Positions 35,185 through 42,732 of a stretch of 64,000 bases of DNA are shown piece after piece. The stretch is from Chitinophagaceae bacterium (GTDB lineage Bacteria > Bacteroidota > Bacteroidia > Chitinophagales > Chitinophagaceae). A program made the position numbers and the translations under genes. Every line of letters begins with the position of its first letter. Within the stretch, counting starts at the first letter, position 1. The notes under the pieces are model-generated. The model did no database searches, had not been told where the DNA came from, and worked only from the letters and a program-made list of their open reading frames with translations. The stretch spans positions 248,001 to 312,000 of the forward strand of contig JABFRU010000002.1 of assembly GCA_013140985.1 (NCBI GenBank), read 5' to 3'.

Positions 35185-36981
35185 TTACCATTTTAAAAGG
35201 AGTTTTTGCATGGTAGGTTGAGTGCTATTACCCGGTTGCCGGGTTCTTGCAAAAACATAAAGCCGGTTATTTGCAACCAACCGCAATCCCATCACTTCCA
35301 TTTTAGGACCATAGCTTCCCTGAAACGACCTTTCATAGAGTAAATAGCTTTCACTGCTCTTTTCGGATATTTTCAATAGAGAAATAGCCGAATTCACCGG
35401 ATTCCAGAAGCATAAGAGGATGGTTTTATTTTTCTCATCGAGGTATAGTGTTGGGTAACGCATATTGAAATACCCTTTCTCAGTATTTTTTCCCTGCCAA
35501 ATAGGAGGGTCTGGCAATAAACTGCTTGTTTCCAGCGGATATATGCTGATGACCTGCTCATGGTTTTTTGTTAACTCATTACTGATCATAACCGGCATAC
35601 CATTATTAACACCTGCCATAAATAATTCCTGCTCTTCCATATTGGCATTTCGATACATAGAGTCGGCTATGACGGACCTACGCAGGTAATATGTATTATT
35701 ATCGTTCAGAAGGTTGATCACCCGGTAACGCATACTGGTACTGTCTAATTCAAGATCAGAAAAAGTGCCCTCATGTTCACGAACCAGGTAATAACAATTT
35801 GAATCATTTTTAAAAGTGGAAAGAATATCAACACTGCTGCTGACTGACCGGCCATCTGATAATTGACCTGGCATTGAATCGATATAAACAAAATCATTTG
35901 AATTAATATAGTTACTGCTTGTTCTTTTGTTGTTGATCAACCTGAAAAAAGAATAGTTGTTGGCGTCAATCGTATCTTCTTCATTCATCCTTGTTTCTTT
36001 AATGAATGATTCATAAATCTCTCCTTTATAATCAAAACAATAACTAATATCTGTCAGGTATTGGGGATGGAAATAATTCCCGGTTAAGGTTTTTTGCAGA
36101 TTAATAAAATAAAGAAGCCTGCTTGCATTTTTGAACTCTTGTTTATGAATGATCGTATAGCGTAAAGGTTTTGCAACAGCTATTCCTGTGTAACGGTTAT
36201 AAAAATCGAAAAAATTCTTTTGCAGAAAGACTGTTAATGATCCATCTTTATAATTAACAAGAGCTTCTTCCATCATCCTGAATTGTGCATACCCGTATAG
36301 CCGGAGAAATCGGGTTGTATCAGATTCGAAATAATCAAAAAAATTCTTCATTGGATCGGCAGCACACCATTGCTCCATGGGAGTATAGAAATGTGTCTTA
36401 TTTGAATCAGGAATATTAGCCGCTGTCTGATTTGACAACTCAATAAATAATTGCTGATGCTTATCCAGGTTTTTGTTGCCGTCAAAAGCATGAGCAAAAG
36501 CTGCCAGGCAACGGTTGGCTACCACCTCTTCGCAGCTATAATCATCAGCAAAATCGTAAAAATGATTATAGCTCATATAATGGCCCACTTCATGGGCATA
36601 GATCAATGTAATGGAATAGTTCGCAGCCAGCCAGGCAAGAGAATCATTTTTGTAGAGGTTCTTATAATTCCATTTACCGGCTGTAAACTGCCGGGAATAA
36701 TTTGTCCAGAATTCCCGGGTCTGGTCGAAACGGATCAGTGATGTTGCCTCGATCCGCTGTGTAGCATTACTGTAGAAACTGATCAGTTGTTTAATGCCTC
36801 TTGGTTTAAAATGAAGAAAAGGGTCTTTTGTGGAAGAAGCCCCGAACATATTTCTTACAAATTCGAAAGCCCTCGCACTGTTGCCAGAACGCATTATTGC
36901 TTCAAATTCTGCCGCATGGTTTTGCCCCGAACTAATAAAGGAATGATATAGTAAAACCAGCAGGCATATCACTTTTTTCAT
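35185..36981 (-). CDS. Secreted protein with HEVGH metalloprotease-like motif
   Basis: A 598-residue protein with a signal peptide (MKKVICLLVLLYHSFISSGQ). A zinc-protease-like motif IYAHEVGHYMSY places His130, Glu131 and His134, and DDYSCEEVVANRC, 17 residues on, offers Glu151 or Glu152 as third ligand, as in gluzincin-type peptidases. The remaining 400 residues are beta-rich, perhaps a propeller-like or adhesive region, and match no family I know. There is no T9SS sorting domain. It lies 21 bases after the FAD-dependent oxidoreductase gene on the same strand. Proteolytic activity is inferred only from the motif and should be treated as a hypothesis. Confidence 0.72.
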   Translation of the reverse strand: MKKVICLLVLLYHSFISSGQNHAAEFEAIMRSGNSARAFEFVRNMFGASSTKDPFLHFKPRGIKQLISFYSNATQRIEATSLIRFDQTREFWTNYSRQFTAGKWNYKNLYKNDSLAWLAANYSITLIYAHEVGHYMSYNHFYDFADDYSCEEVVANRCLAAFAHAFDGNKNLDKHQQLFIELSNQTAANIPDSNKTHFYTPMEQWCAADPMKNFFDYFESDTTRFLRLYGYAQFRMMEEALVNYKDGSLTVFLQKNFFDFYNRYTGIAVAKPLRYTIIHKQEFKNASRLLYFINLQKTLTGNYFHPQYLTDISYCFDYKGEIYESFIKETRMNEEDTIDANNYSFFRLINNKRTSSNYINSNDFVYIDSMPGQLSDGRSVSSSVDILSTFKNDSNCYYLVREHEGTFSDLELDSTSMRYRVINLLNDNNTYYLRRSVIADSMYRNANMEEQELFMAGVNNGMPVMISNELTKNHEQVISIYPLETSSLLPDPPIWQGKNTEKGYFNMRYPTLYLDEKNKTILLCFWNPVNSAISLLKISEKSSESYLLYERSFQGSYGPKMEVMGLRLVANNRLYVFARTRQPGNSTQPTMQKLLLKW

Positions 36982-37002
36982 TCTTCAATATTATTAAAAC
37001 AA

Positions 37003-38568
37003 TTAACTACAGGCAAAACTTGCAGCTATTTGTTTTGCTACCCGCTCTCCGTCCATTGCCGCACTTACAATACCACCGGCATAACCTGCACCCTCACCAC
37101 AGGGGTATAAATTTTCTATTTGCAGATGCTGTAATGTTGCTGGATTCCTCGGTATTCGCACAGGCGATGATGTTCTTGATTCAGTCGCTACCACTATCGC
37201 ATCATTGGTCAGGTATCCTTTCATCCTTTTACCATATTCTTTAAATGCCTGCTGAAGACTTTGATGAATAAAACCCGGTAAAACATTTTTTAATAAAGAA
37301 GAATGGATGCCCGGCAAATAGGAACAACCGGGCAATGAAGAAGAAAGTTTATTATTGGTAAAATCGACCAACCGCTGTGCAGGTGCTACAAATTTTCCTC
37401 CACCTGCTCCAAATGCTTTTTCTTCTATCGATCGCTGGAAATGCATTGCTGCCAATGGCCCATACTTTTTGAATGGCTGCATATCTTTCTCCTCTACAGT
37501 TACCACTATACCACTGTTAGCAAAAGGATTATTTCGTTTGGAAGGACTCCATCCATTTACGACCAATTCTCCCGGCGAAGTTGCGGCCGGCGCAATGATA
37601 CCTCCCGGGCACATACAAAATGAAAAAACTCCCTTACCATCCACTTGTTGCACCCAATTATAAGAAGCCGGAGGTAAGAATTCACTTCTAACGGCACAGT
37701 GATACTGCACATTATCAATTAAAGATTGCGGATGCTCAACTCTTACGCCTAAGGCAAATGGTTTGGACTCTATCAGTATCTTTTTTGCATTCAGTAATTG
37801 GAAAATATCCCTGGCAGAATGTCCTGTGGCAAGAATAACAGCATTTGCGTTGAATGCAGAGCCATCGGCTGTCACCACTTCAACTATTTTGTCATTGTCC
37901 TTTACAAGGTCAACGACTTTTTTCTCAAAATGAAATTCAGCGCCACAATCAATGATCGTCTTTCGCATGGCAGTGATGATCTGCGGCAGCTTGTTGGTGC
38001 CGATATGCGGATGAGCTTCATATAATATATTCTCTTCTGCTCCAAAATGGACAAAAAGATTCAGGATGCGGTTGATATCACCCCGCTTGGTGCTGCGGGT
38101 ATATAATTTACCATCACTATACGTACCGGCGCCACCTTCGCCAAAGCAATAATTGCTCTCGGGATTCACTTCTCCTTCCTTATTAAGCAAAGCAAGATCC
38201 CTGCGCCGGGCTCTTACATCTTTACCCCTTTCAAGAATGATAGGTTTAATCCCTTTTTCTATTAAATAAAGGGATGCAAATAAGCCGGCCGGCCCCGCAC
38301 CGACAATGATCACCCTTTTATTGGCATTCTTTACATCTTTAAAATTGAATTTCATCAGTTCCCGTTGCCGGAAGGGTTCATTGATGAATGCAGTTACCGA
38401 AAGATTGATCCAAACCTGTTTCCCTCTCGCATCAATCGATTGTTTTTGGATAATTATGCCGGTTATTGCGGATAGAGATACCGCTTCGGCACTGGCGATA
38501 TATTGCTTTACGAGATTTTCGTTGGCTGCCTCTGATGGCAGCACCTTCAGGGAGATATTCTTTTGCAT
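37003..38568 (-). CDS. FAD-dependent oxidoreductase (COG2509-like)
   Basis: A 521-residue cytoplasmic flavoprotein. The dinucleotide-binding motif VIIVGAGPAGLFASLYLIEKG lies at about residue 88, followed by the acidic strand end IILERG and the family-specific NYCFGEGGAGTYSDGKLYTR. The C-terminal GEGAGYAGGIVSAAMDG forms the second FAD contact. An N-terminal domain of about 80 residues precedes the Rossmann fold, as in COG2509 dehydrogenases. The substrate is unknown in this group. It is the first gene of a likely two-gene transcript with the HEVGH protein and divergent from the 5'-nucleotidase pair. Confidence 0.9.
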   Translation of the reverse strand: MQKNISLKVLPSEAANENLVKQYIASAEAVSLSAITGIIIQKQSIDARGKQVWINLSVTAFINEPFRQRELMKFNFKDVKNANKRVIIVGAGPAGLFASLYLIEKGIKPIILERGKDVRARRRDLALLNKEGEVNPESNYCFGEGGAGTYSDGKLYTRSTKRGDINRILNLFVHFGAEENILYEAHPHIGTNKLPQIITAMRKTIIDCGAEFHFEKKVVDLVKDNDKIVEVVTADGSAFNANAVILATGHSARDIFQLLNAKKILIESKPFALGVRVEHPQSLIDNVQYHCAVRSEFLPPASYNWVQQVDGKGVFSFCMCPGGIIAPAATSPGELVVNGWSPSKRNNPFANSGIVVTVEEKDMQPFKKYGPLAAMHFQRSIEEKAFGAGGGKFVAPAQRLVDFTNNKLSSSLPGCSYLPGIHSSLLKNVLPGFIHQSLQQAFKEYGKRMKGYLTNDAIVVATESRTSSPVRIPRNPATLQHLQIENLYPCGEGAGYAGGIVSAAMDGERVAKQIAASFACS

Positions 38569-38699
38569 ACAGTCAGGTTTTTATCCTGAAATGGTATGTA
38601 AAGATGCAACAATAATTCCTTTAAAAGATTTTTAATAATAAATGACAAATGCTTTGCAGCCACTACGAAATCTTATACCTTCAAAGGAGTACAATTTTT

Positions 38700-39452
38700 A
38701 TGAAAAGGATTTTTTTACACCCGTTAGTTTTCTCTCTCTTTTTTTTCATCGCTTTATCCTGCAATACCTCTTATCAAAGCCAGTCGCTGCAATACAAAAC
38801 ATACCGGGTTGGCAGCACCGGTCAACAGGATGCTGAACTTTTAAGTATTATAAAGCCCTATAGCGACAGTGTCAATAAAAGTATGAATGATATCGTAGGT
38901 GTTGTTGATAAAACACTGGAAAAAAGAATGCCTGAAGGAACCCTTGGCAACTTTATGGTAGATGCATTTTTTGTCATGGCAAAAGAAAAATACAATACAC
39001 ATGTTGACGCAGCTTTTTTGAATCATGGTGGTATTCGATTGAATCAATTGCCAGCAGGTATTGTAACGAGAGGAAAGATCTTTGAGCTAATGCCGTTTGA
39101 TAATTTATTAATACTTCAAAAATTAAAAGGCGATGTATTACAGCAGTTGCTTGATCACTTTGCAGCACAAGGTGGTTGGCCGGTAGCGGGCATTACTATG
39201 CAGATAAAAGATAAAAAAGCAGTGAATGTAATGATCGGTGGCAAGCCGATTGATATGAATGCGACATATATAACTGTCAATTCGGATTTTATGGCTAATG
39301 GCGGTGATAATGCAAATATGCTCCGGCCCATACCACAAATAGCGAATGGTTATTTGATGCGGGACGCCATTTTTGATTACATAAGAATGTTGAAGAGCCA
39401 GGGTAAGAATATTTCAGCCAGTGAAGAAAACCGGGTTACCCATGTACAGTAG
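38700..39452 (+). CDS. Lipoprotein, 5'-nucleotidase C-terminal domain only
   Basis: A 250-residue lipoprotein (lipobox LFFFIALSC, Cys near residue 21) that consists of the substrate-binding C-terminal domain of UshA-type 5'-nucleotidases. Recognisable blocks are GTLGNFMVDAF, AAFLNHGGIRLNQLPAGIVTRG, FELMPFDN and the late FMANGGDNANML. In UshA this domain supplies the nucleotide-stacking pocket, while the metal centre sits in the N-terminal domain, here encoded by the next gene. AAAGGAG 11 bases before ATG at 38700 is one of the few clear Shine-Dalgarno sequences in the window. Together the pair would dephosphorylate nucleotides outside the cytoplasm. Confidence 0.88.
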   Translation: MKRIFLHPLVFSLFFFIALSCNTSYQSQSLQYKTYRVGSTGQQDAELLSIIKPYSDSVNKSMNDIVGVVDKTLEKRMPEGTLGNFMVDAFFVMAKEKYNTHVDAAFLNHGGIRLNQLPAGIVTRGKIFELMPFDNLLILQKLKGDVLQQLLDHFAAQGGWPVAGITMQIKDKKAVNVMIGGKPIDMNATYITVNSDFMANGGDNANMLRPIPQIANGYLMRDAIFDYIRMLKSQGKNISASEENRVTHVQ

Positions 39453-40380
39453 AAAAAAGTTCATACAAAAAGGGGCTTTTGCCGCCGGAGCTTTGCTCGT
39501 TGGGCCATCTATTTCAAGGGCGGCGGACTATTTTTCTCCCTTGAAACTGACCATTTTGCACACAAATGACACTCACAGTCGCATCGAACCTTTTCCGATG
39601 GATGGAGGCCGCAACCAGGGGCTGGGAGGAGTAGCAGCAAGGGCTCAAATAATTGAAAAAATCAGGCAAGAGGAAGAGCATGTTTTACTGCTTGATGCAG
39701 GGGACATTTTCCAGGGCACACCTTATTTTAATTTATATAAAGGTGAGCCGGAAATAAAAGCAATGGCAGCGATGAATTATGATGCATGTACCATCGGCAA
39801 TCATGATTTTGATGCAGGCATGGAAAATTTAGCGACACAATTAACCAGTCATGCAAACTTTTCGATGCTTATCTGCAATTATGACTTTACATCAACACCT
39901 ATGGAACAAAAAACACAACCGTATAAGATTTTTAAAAAAGGGAAATTAAAAATTGGAGTGTTTGGTATAGGTATTGAAGGTCGTGGATTGATACCGGATA
40001 ATTTGTTTGGAGAAACAAAATACCTGGACCCGTTACAAAAAGCAAATGAAGTTGCTGATCAATTAAAAAAAGATGAAAGCTGCGATATGATCATTTGTTT
40101 ATCGCATCTCGGTTATCAATACAAAGAAAGTGATAAGCCAAGTGATGAAACGATCGCAAAAGGATCAGAGAATATCGATGTCATTATTGGTGGTCACACC
40201 CATACTTTTTTAGATGTTCCAACCGTCTATAAGAACATAAAAGGAGATGATGTGATAGTGAACCAGGTTGGTTGGGCAGGCATAGTTTTAGGCAGACTAG
40301 ATTTTGAATTTACCAAATTTTCGGGCAAAAAATTGGCAAATTCTCATAGTATTTCTGTTTCACAAAAAACAGGGGATTAA
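39442..40380 (+). CDS. Metallophosphoesterase, 5'-nucleotidase N-terminal domain
   Basis: A 312-residue protein carrying the two-metal catalytic domain of UshA-type 5'-nucleotidases: LTILHTNDTHSRIEP, LLLDAGDIFQGTPY, TIGNHDFDAG and VIIGGHTHTFLDVP supply the metal-binding Asp, His and Asn residues. The N-terminus MYSRKKFIQKGAFAAGALLVG looks like a twin-arginine signal with RK in place of RR. ATG at 39442 is preferred over GTG at 39421; it overlaps the previous gene by 11 bases. With that gene it reconstitutes a full 5'-nucleotidase, but with the domain order reversed along the DNA. Confidence 0.9.
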   Translation: MYSRKKFIQKGAFAAGALLVGPSISRAADYFSPLKLTILHTNDTHSRIEPFPMDGGRNQGLGGVAARAQIIEKIRQEEEHVLLLDAGDIFQGTPYFNLYKGEPEIKAMAAMNYDACTIGNHDFDAGMENLATQLTSHANFSMLICNYDFTSTPMEQKTQPYKIFKKGKLKIGVFGIGIEGRGLIPDNLFGETKYLDPLQKANEVADQLKKDESCDMIICLSHLGYQYKESDKPSDETIAKGSENIDVIIGGHTHTFLDVPTVYKNIKGDDVIVNQVGWAGIVLGRLDFEFTKFSGKKLANSHSISVSQKTGD

Positions 40381-40515
40381 AAATTTTTTTTTAGAAAAGA
40401 AATATTGATATTCGCCTCCCTGTCCAACTTTTTTTAATGATATTGCGAGTAGGAAATCCGGACACCTTATTTTGAACGACTATAGTTAACCCGATATAAA
40501 CTGCTTACTAATCTG

Positions 40516-41949
40516 ATGGAGAAGAATGCTGAAAAAGTTTGGACGAATTGTTTGAAGATCATCAATGACATTGTTGAAAGGCAGCATTACAAAACCTGGT
40601 TTGAACCCATCAAACCGGTTTCCCTAAAAAATAATGTACTCGTCATCCAGGTACCAAGCCAATTCTTTTTTGAGTACCTCGAAGAACATTACGTAAATTT
40701 ATTGGCAAAGACGTTGAAGAGAGAGTTGGGTAAAGATGCAAGATTGGAATATCGCATCATGGTGGATAGTGGTAACAGTAAGAACAAGCCTGTTACTATG
40801 GATGTAAGCGGACAAGGATTTAAAACATTTTCAAATAACGAAATGGATTTTCCATTAGTCATAAATAATCCTGTAAAGAATCCTTTTGTTATACCGGGGT
40901 TGAAGAAGATGCAGATTGACCCGCAGCTTAATCACATTTATACTTTTGAAGCATTTATTGAAGGCGATTGCAACAGGGTGGCCCGCCGGGCAGGAAAAAC
41001 GGTAGCTGAAAAGCCAGGCGCCAATTCCTTTAACCCTCTTGTTATATATGGAGGGGTTGGCCTGGGAAAGACACACCTGGCTCAAGCCATTGGCAATGAG
41101 GTGAAAAGGTCTAATCCCAATAAGGTGGTCCTTTATGTGAGTTCTGAAAAGTTCATCAACCAGTTCATGGATCATAGCCGCAATAATGCGATCAATGATT
41201 TTATCCATTTTTACCAACTTATCGATGTATTAATTATAGATGATGTTCAGTTCTTCGCCAAAGCGGAGAAATCACAGGATGCATTCTTTGCAATATTCAA
41301 TCACCTGCATCAATCAGGCAAACAACTGATATTAACTTCTGATAAACCACCGAAAGACCTCGAAGGGGTACAGGAAAGATTATTGAGTCGTTTCCGCTGG
41401 GGCTTAAGTGCCGACCTGCAGGTACCGGATTATGATACCCGTATCGATATACTGGAAAGGAAAATGAAGAATGATGGCCTGGAGATGCCCAAAGAAGTGG
41501 TGAAGTATATCGCATATAATATCAGTAACAATGTAAGAGAACTGGAAGGAGCTTTAATATCACTGTTGGCACAATCTTCGCTGAACAGGAGAGAGATCGA
41601 CCTCGATCTTGCTAAAAAAGTGCTACGCAATTTTGTAAAATCGTCCAGTAAAGAGATCACTATCGAAACCATTCAGCGAATGGTTTGCGAATACTTCGAT
41701 GTGCCTTACGATAAACTCCTGCAAAAGACCCGCAAGAGAGAGATCGTTCAGGCAAGACAAATTACTATGTATCTCGCCAAAGCATTTACCAAAAATTCAT
41801 TGAAAACGATCGGCGAACATTTCGGTGGCCGGGATCATACTACTGTTATTCATTCCTGTCAAACGGTAAAAGATCTGATGGATACCGATGGAGTGTTCAG
41901 AGAAAATGTACTTGAATTGCAACAGAAGGTTCAGTTAGCGGCGATGTAA
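40516..41949 (+). CDS. dnaA: Chromosomal replication initiator DnaA
   Basis: DnaA binds and melts the replication origin and loads the helicase. Domain I is at residues 1-85 (VWTNCLKIINDIVERQHYKTWF), followed by a variable linker. The AAA+ domain has Walker A GGVGLGKTH at about 178 and Walker B LIIDDVQFF at about 238, with arginine finger LLSRFRWGL. Domain IV ends in the DNA-binding helix-turn-helix (GGRDHTTVIHSC at about 436). The 477 residues are typical. No cluster of DnaA boxes is visible around the gene and dnaN does not follow, so this is not the usual dnaA-oriC-dnaN arrangement. A strong terminator lies right after the stop. Confidence 0.98.
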   Translation: MEKNAEKVWTNCLKIINDIVERQHYKTWFEPIKPVSLKNNVLVIQVPSQFFFEYLEEHYVNLLAKTLKRELGKDARLEYRIMVDSGNSKNKPVTMDVSGQGFKTFSNNEMDFPLVINNPVKNPFVIPGLKKMQIDPQLNHIYTFEAFIEGDCNRVARRAGKTVAEKPGANSFNPLVIYGGVGLGKTHLAQAIGNEVKRSNPNKVVLYVSSEKFINQFMDHSRNNAINDFIHFYQLIDVLIIDDVQFFAKAEKSQDAFFAIFNHLHQSGKQLILTSDKPPKDLEGVQERLLSRFRWGLSADLQVPDYDTRIDILERKMKNDGLEMPKEVVKYIAYNISNNVRELEGALISLLAQSSLNRREIDLDLAKKVLRNFVKSSSKEITIETIQRMVCEYFDVPYDKLLQKTRKREIVQARQITMYLAKAFTKNSLKTIGEHFGGRDHTTVIHSCQTVKDLMDTDGVFRENVLELQQKVQLAAM

Positions 41950-41972
41950 CAATTGGGCATTTATAATATTCG

Positions 41973-42019
41973 ATCCCAAATTCCAGGCGAAGTGGCTGGA
42001 ATTTGGGATTTGTTTTTTT
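41973..42019 (+). terminator. Strong rho-independent terminator after dnaA
   Basis: A 14-bp perfect stem ATCCCAAATTCCAG / CTGGAATTTGGGAT with a 9-base loop, followed by a run of T broken by one G. It lies 23 bases after the dnaA stop. Confidence 0.92.
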
Positions 42020-42040
42020 AGATTTCTAGCGAGTATTCTT

Positions 42041-42048
42041 TATTTTTG
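42041..42048 (+). promoter_or_regulatory. Predicted -7 element for tRNA-Ser
   Basis: TATTTTTG, an exact TAnnTTTG match, ends 9 bases before the tRNA-Ser gene. No well-spaced TTG box is present. Confidence 0.5.
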
Positions 42049-42057
42049 TCCCCCTTC

Positions 42058-42148
42058 GGAGAGGTGCCTGAGTGGCCGAAAGGGCCGGTTTGCTAAACCG
42101 TTGTACGAGCTTAAACTTGTACCGAGGGTTCGAATCCCTCCCTCTCCG
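42058..42148 (+). tRNA. tRNA-Ser(GCT)
   Basis: The 7-bp acceptor stem GGAGAGG / CCTCTCC, an anticodon loop TTGCTAA giving anticodon GCT (reads AGC and AGT), a long variable arm and a T-loop GGTTCGAATCC make a type II tRNA of 91 bases. CCA is not encoded. The terminator follows five bases later. Confidence 0.95.
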
Positions 42149-42152
42149 CTTC

Positions 42153-42200
42153 ACCCGCCATAGTCCCGCTACAAACGGGACGAAGGTGGGTTTTGTTTTT
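42153..42200 (+). terminator. Terminator of tRNA-Ser, containing a nested TAGTCCCG hairpin
   Basis: An outer stem CCCGCC (42154-42159) / GGTGGG (42185-42190) encloses an inner stem GTCCCG / CGGGAC (42163-42181), followed by TTTTGTTTTT. The inner hairpin resembles the GTCCCGCT / AGCGGGAC hairpins found in the tRNA-Pro-like sequences downstream. Confidence 0.75.
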
Positions 42201-42219
42201 ATACTATAGAGTAAGATAG

Positions 42220-42252
42220 TTGCGATAAATAGGGTAATAGCCGCTATATTTG
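42220..42252 (+). promoter_or_regulatory. Promoter for the tRNA-Pro region
   Basis: TTG (42220-42222), 22 bases, then TATATTTG (42245-42252) is a full match to the Bacteroidota promoter pattern. The expected transcription start falls just before the truncated tRNA-Pro-like copy at 42268, and the true tRNA-Pro begins 55 bases after the box. Confidence 0.65.
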
Positions 42253-42267
42253 CACTCCCAAAATGTT

Positions 42268-42303
42268 CGGGAAGTAGTCCCGCTGTTAGCGGGACATCTG
42301 ATT
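42268..42303 (+). pseudogene. Truncated tRNA-Pro-like 5' piece with hairpin D-arm
   Basis: CGGGAAGTA (42268-42276) repeats the first nine bases of the true tRNA-Pro, and TGTTCGGGAAGTAG (42264-42277) is a perfect 14-base repeat of 42303-42316. In place of the D-arm is a perfect 8-bp hairpin GTCCCGCT-gtt-AGCGGGAC (42277-42295), followed by ATCTGATTG, which resembles a degraded start of the anticodon arm. The rest of the tRNA is missing. Confidence 0.7.
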
Positions 42304-42306
42304 GTT

Positions 42307-42380
42307 CGGGAAGTAGCGCAGGCCGGTAGCGCACCTGGTTTGGGACCAGGGGGTCGCAGGTTCGAATCCTGTCTTCCCGA
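42307..42380 (+). tRNA. tRNA-Pro(TGG)
   Basis: A complete 74-base cloverleaf. Acceptor CGGGAAG / CTTCCCG, D-arm GCGC-aggccggta-GCGC, anticodon stem CCTGG / CCAGG with loop TTTGGGA (anticodon TGG), T-arm GCAGG-TTCGAAT-CCTGT, discriminator A. CCA is not encoded. Its last 50 bases (from 42331) and the next base are repeated exactly at 42683-42733. Confidence 0.97.
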
Positions 42381-42381
42381 C
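42331..42381 (+). repeat. 51-bp direct repeat, copy 1 (3' part of tRNA-Pro)
   Basis: From the last two bases of the D-stem through the discriminator base plus one, identical at every position to 42683-42733. The two copies bracket the GIY-YIG gene and the terminator before it. Confidence 0.95.
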
Positions 42382-42389
42382 TTAAGTTA

Positions 42390-42417
42390 AGTGACTCTGT
42401 AAAGAGTCACTTTTTTT
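42390..42417 (+). terminator. Terminator of tRNA-Pro, abutting the GIY-YIG ATG
   Basis: A 9-bp perfect stem AGTGACTCT / AGAGTCACT with a 4-base loop and a run of seven T. The T-run ends at 42417 and the nuclease start codon is 42418-42420. Confidence 0.92.
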
Positions 42418-42666
42418 ATGGCATATTATGTTTACATATTAAGAAGTAAAAAGGATAACAAGTATTATATCGGAAGTACATCTGATGTTCATGCCCGCTT
42501 GAATTTCCATAATGCAGGGTTACAACGATCGACTAAGAGTCGAGTTCCCTTTGAATTAGTATTAATTGAAGAATGGGATACAAAAGAAGAAGCTCTAAAA
42601 AGGGAAAAGCAAATTAAGAATTGGAAAGGTGGGGAAGCATTTCGAAAATTGATTGAAGGGAAGTAG
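42418..42666 (+). CDS. Small GIY-YIG family nuclease
   Basis: An 82-residue single-domain nuclease of the GIY-YIG superfamily (YhbQ/UPF0213-like size). The catalytic features are present: YVYILRS and YYIGST form the GIY and YIG elements, Arg27 in HARLNFHN, and a Glu in the EEALKREKQIKNW helix. Such domains cut DNA with a single metal ion. No DNA-binding extension is attached. The gene sits between a true tRNA-Pro and a tRNA-Pro-like copy; its last three codons GGG AAG TAG are the 5' end of that copy, so the stop codon is tRNA-derived. A terminator ends exactly at its ATG and no promoter is evident, so it may depend on read-through from the tRNA promoter. Confidence 0.92.
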   Translation: MAYYVYILRSKKDNKYYIGSTSDVHARLNFHNAGLQRSTKSRVPFELVLIEEWDTKEEALKREKQIKNWKGGEAFRKLIEGK

Positions 42667-42732
42667 CCCCGCCATCGGCGGGGCACCTGGTTTGGGACCA
42701 GGGGGTCGCAGGTTCGAATCCTGTCTTCCCGA
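42657..42732 (+). pseudogene. Full-length tRNA-Pro-like copy with D-arm replaced by a GC hairpin
   Basis: A 76-base tRNA-shaped sequence. GGGAAGTAGC (42658-42667) matches the 5' end of the true tRNA-Pro, and everything from 42683 on is identical to it, including anticodon TGG and the T-arm. The first acceptor pair is A-G instead of C-G. The D-arm is replaced by GCCCCGCC-atc-GGCGGGGC (42666-42684), a perfect 8-bp stem with a 3-base loop. Lacking the D-loop GG, it should not fold as a normal tRNA; it is probably non-functional or a mimic. Confidence 0.85.

Noticed and set aside
40381-40515. Origin of replication beside dnaA
   Set aside because: No cluster of TTATCCACA-type boxes or AT-rich repeats could be seen in the 135 bases before dnaA or after it, and dnaN is not adjacent.
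42026-42334. A 102-codon minus-strand open frame across the tRNA genes
   Set aside because: It reads through tRNA-Ser, its terminator and the tRNA-Pro 5' region; phrases such as RDSNPRY are translated tRNA sequence.
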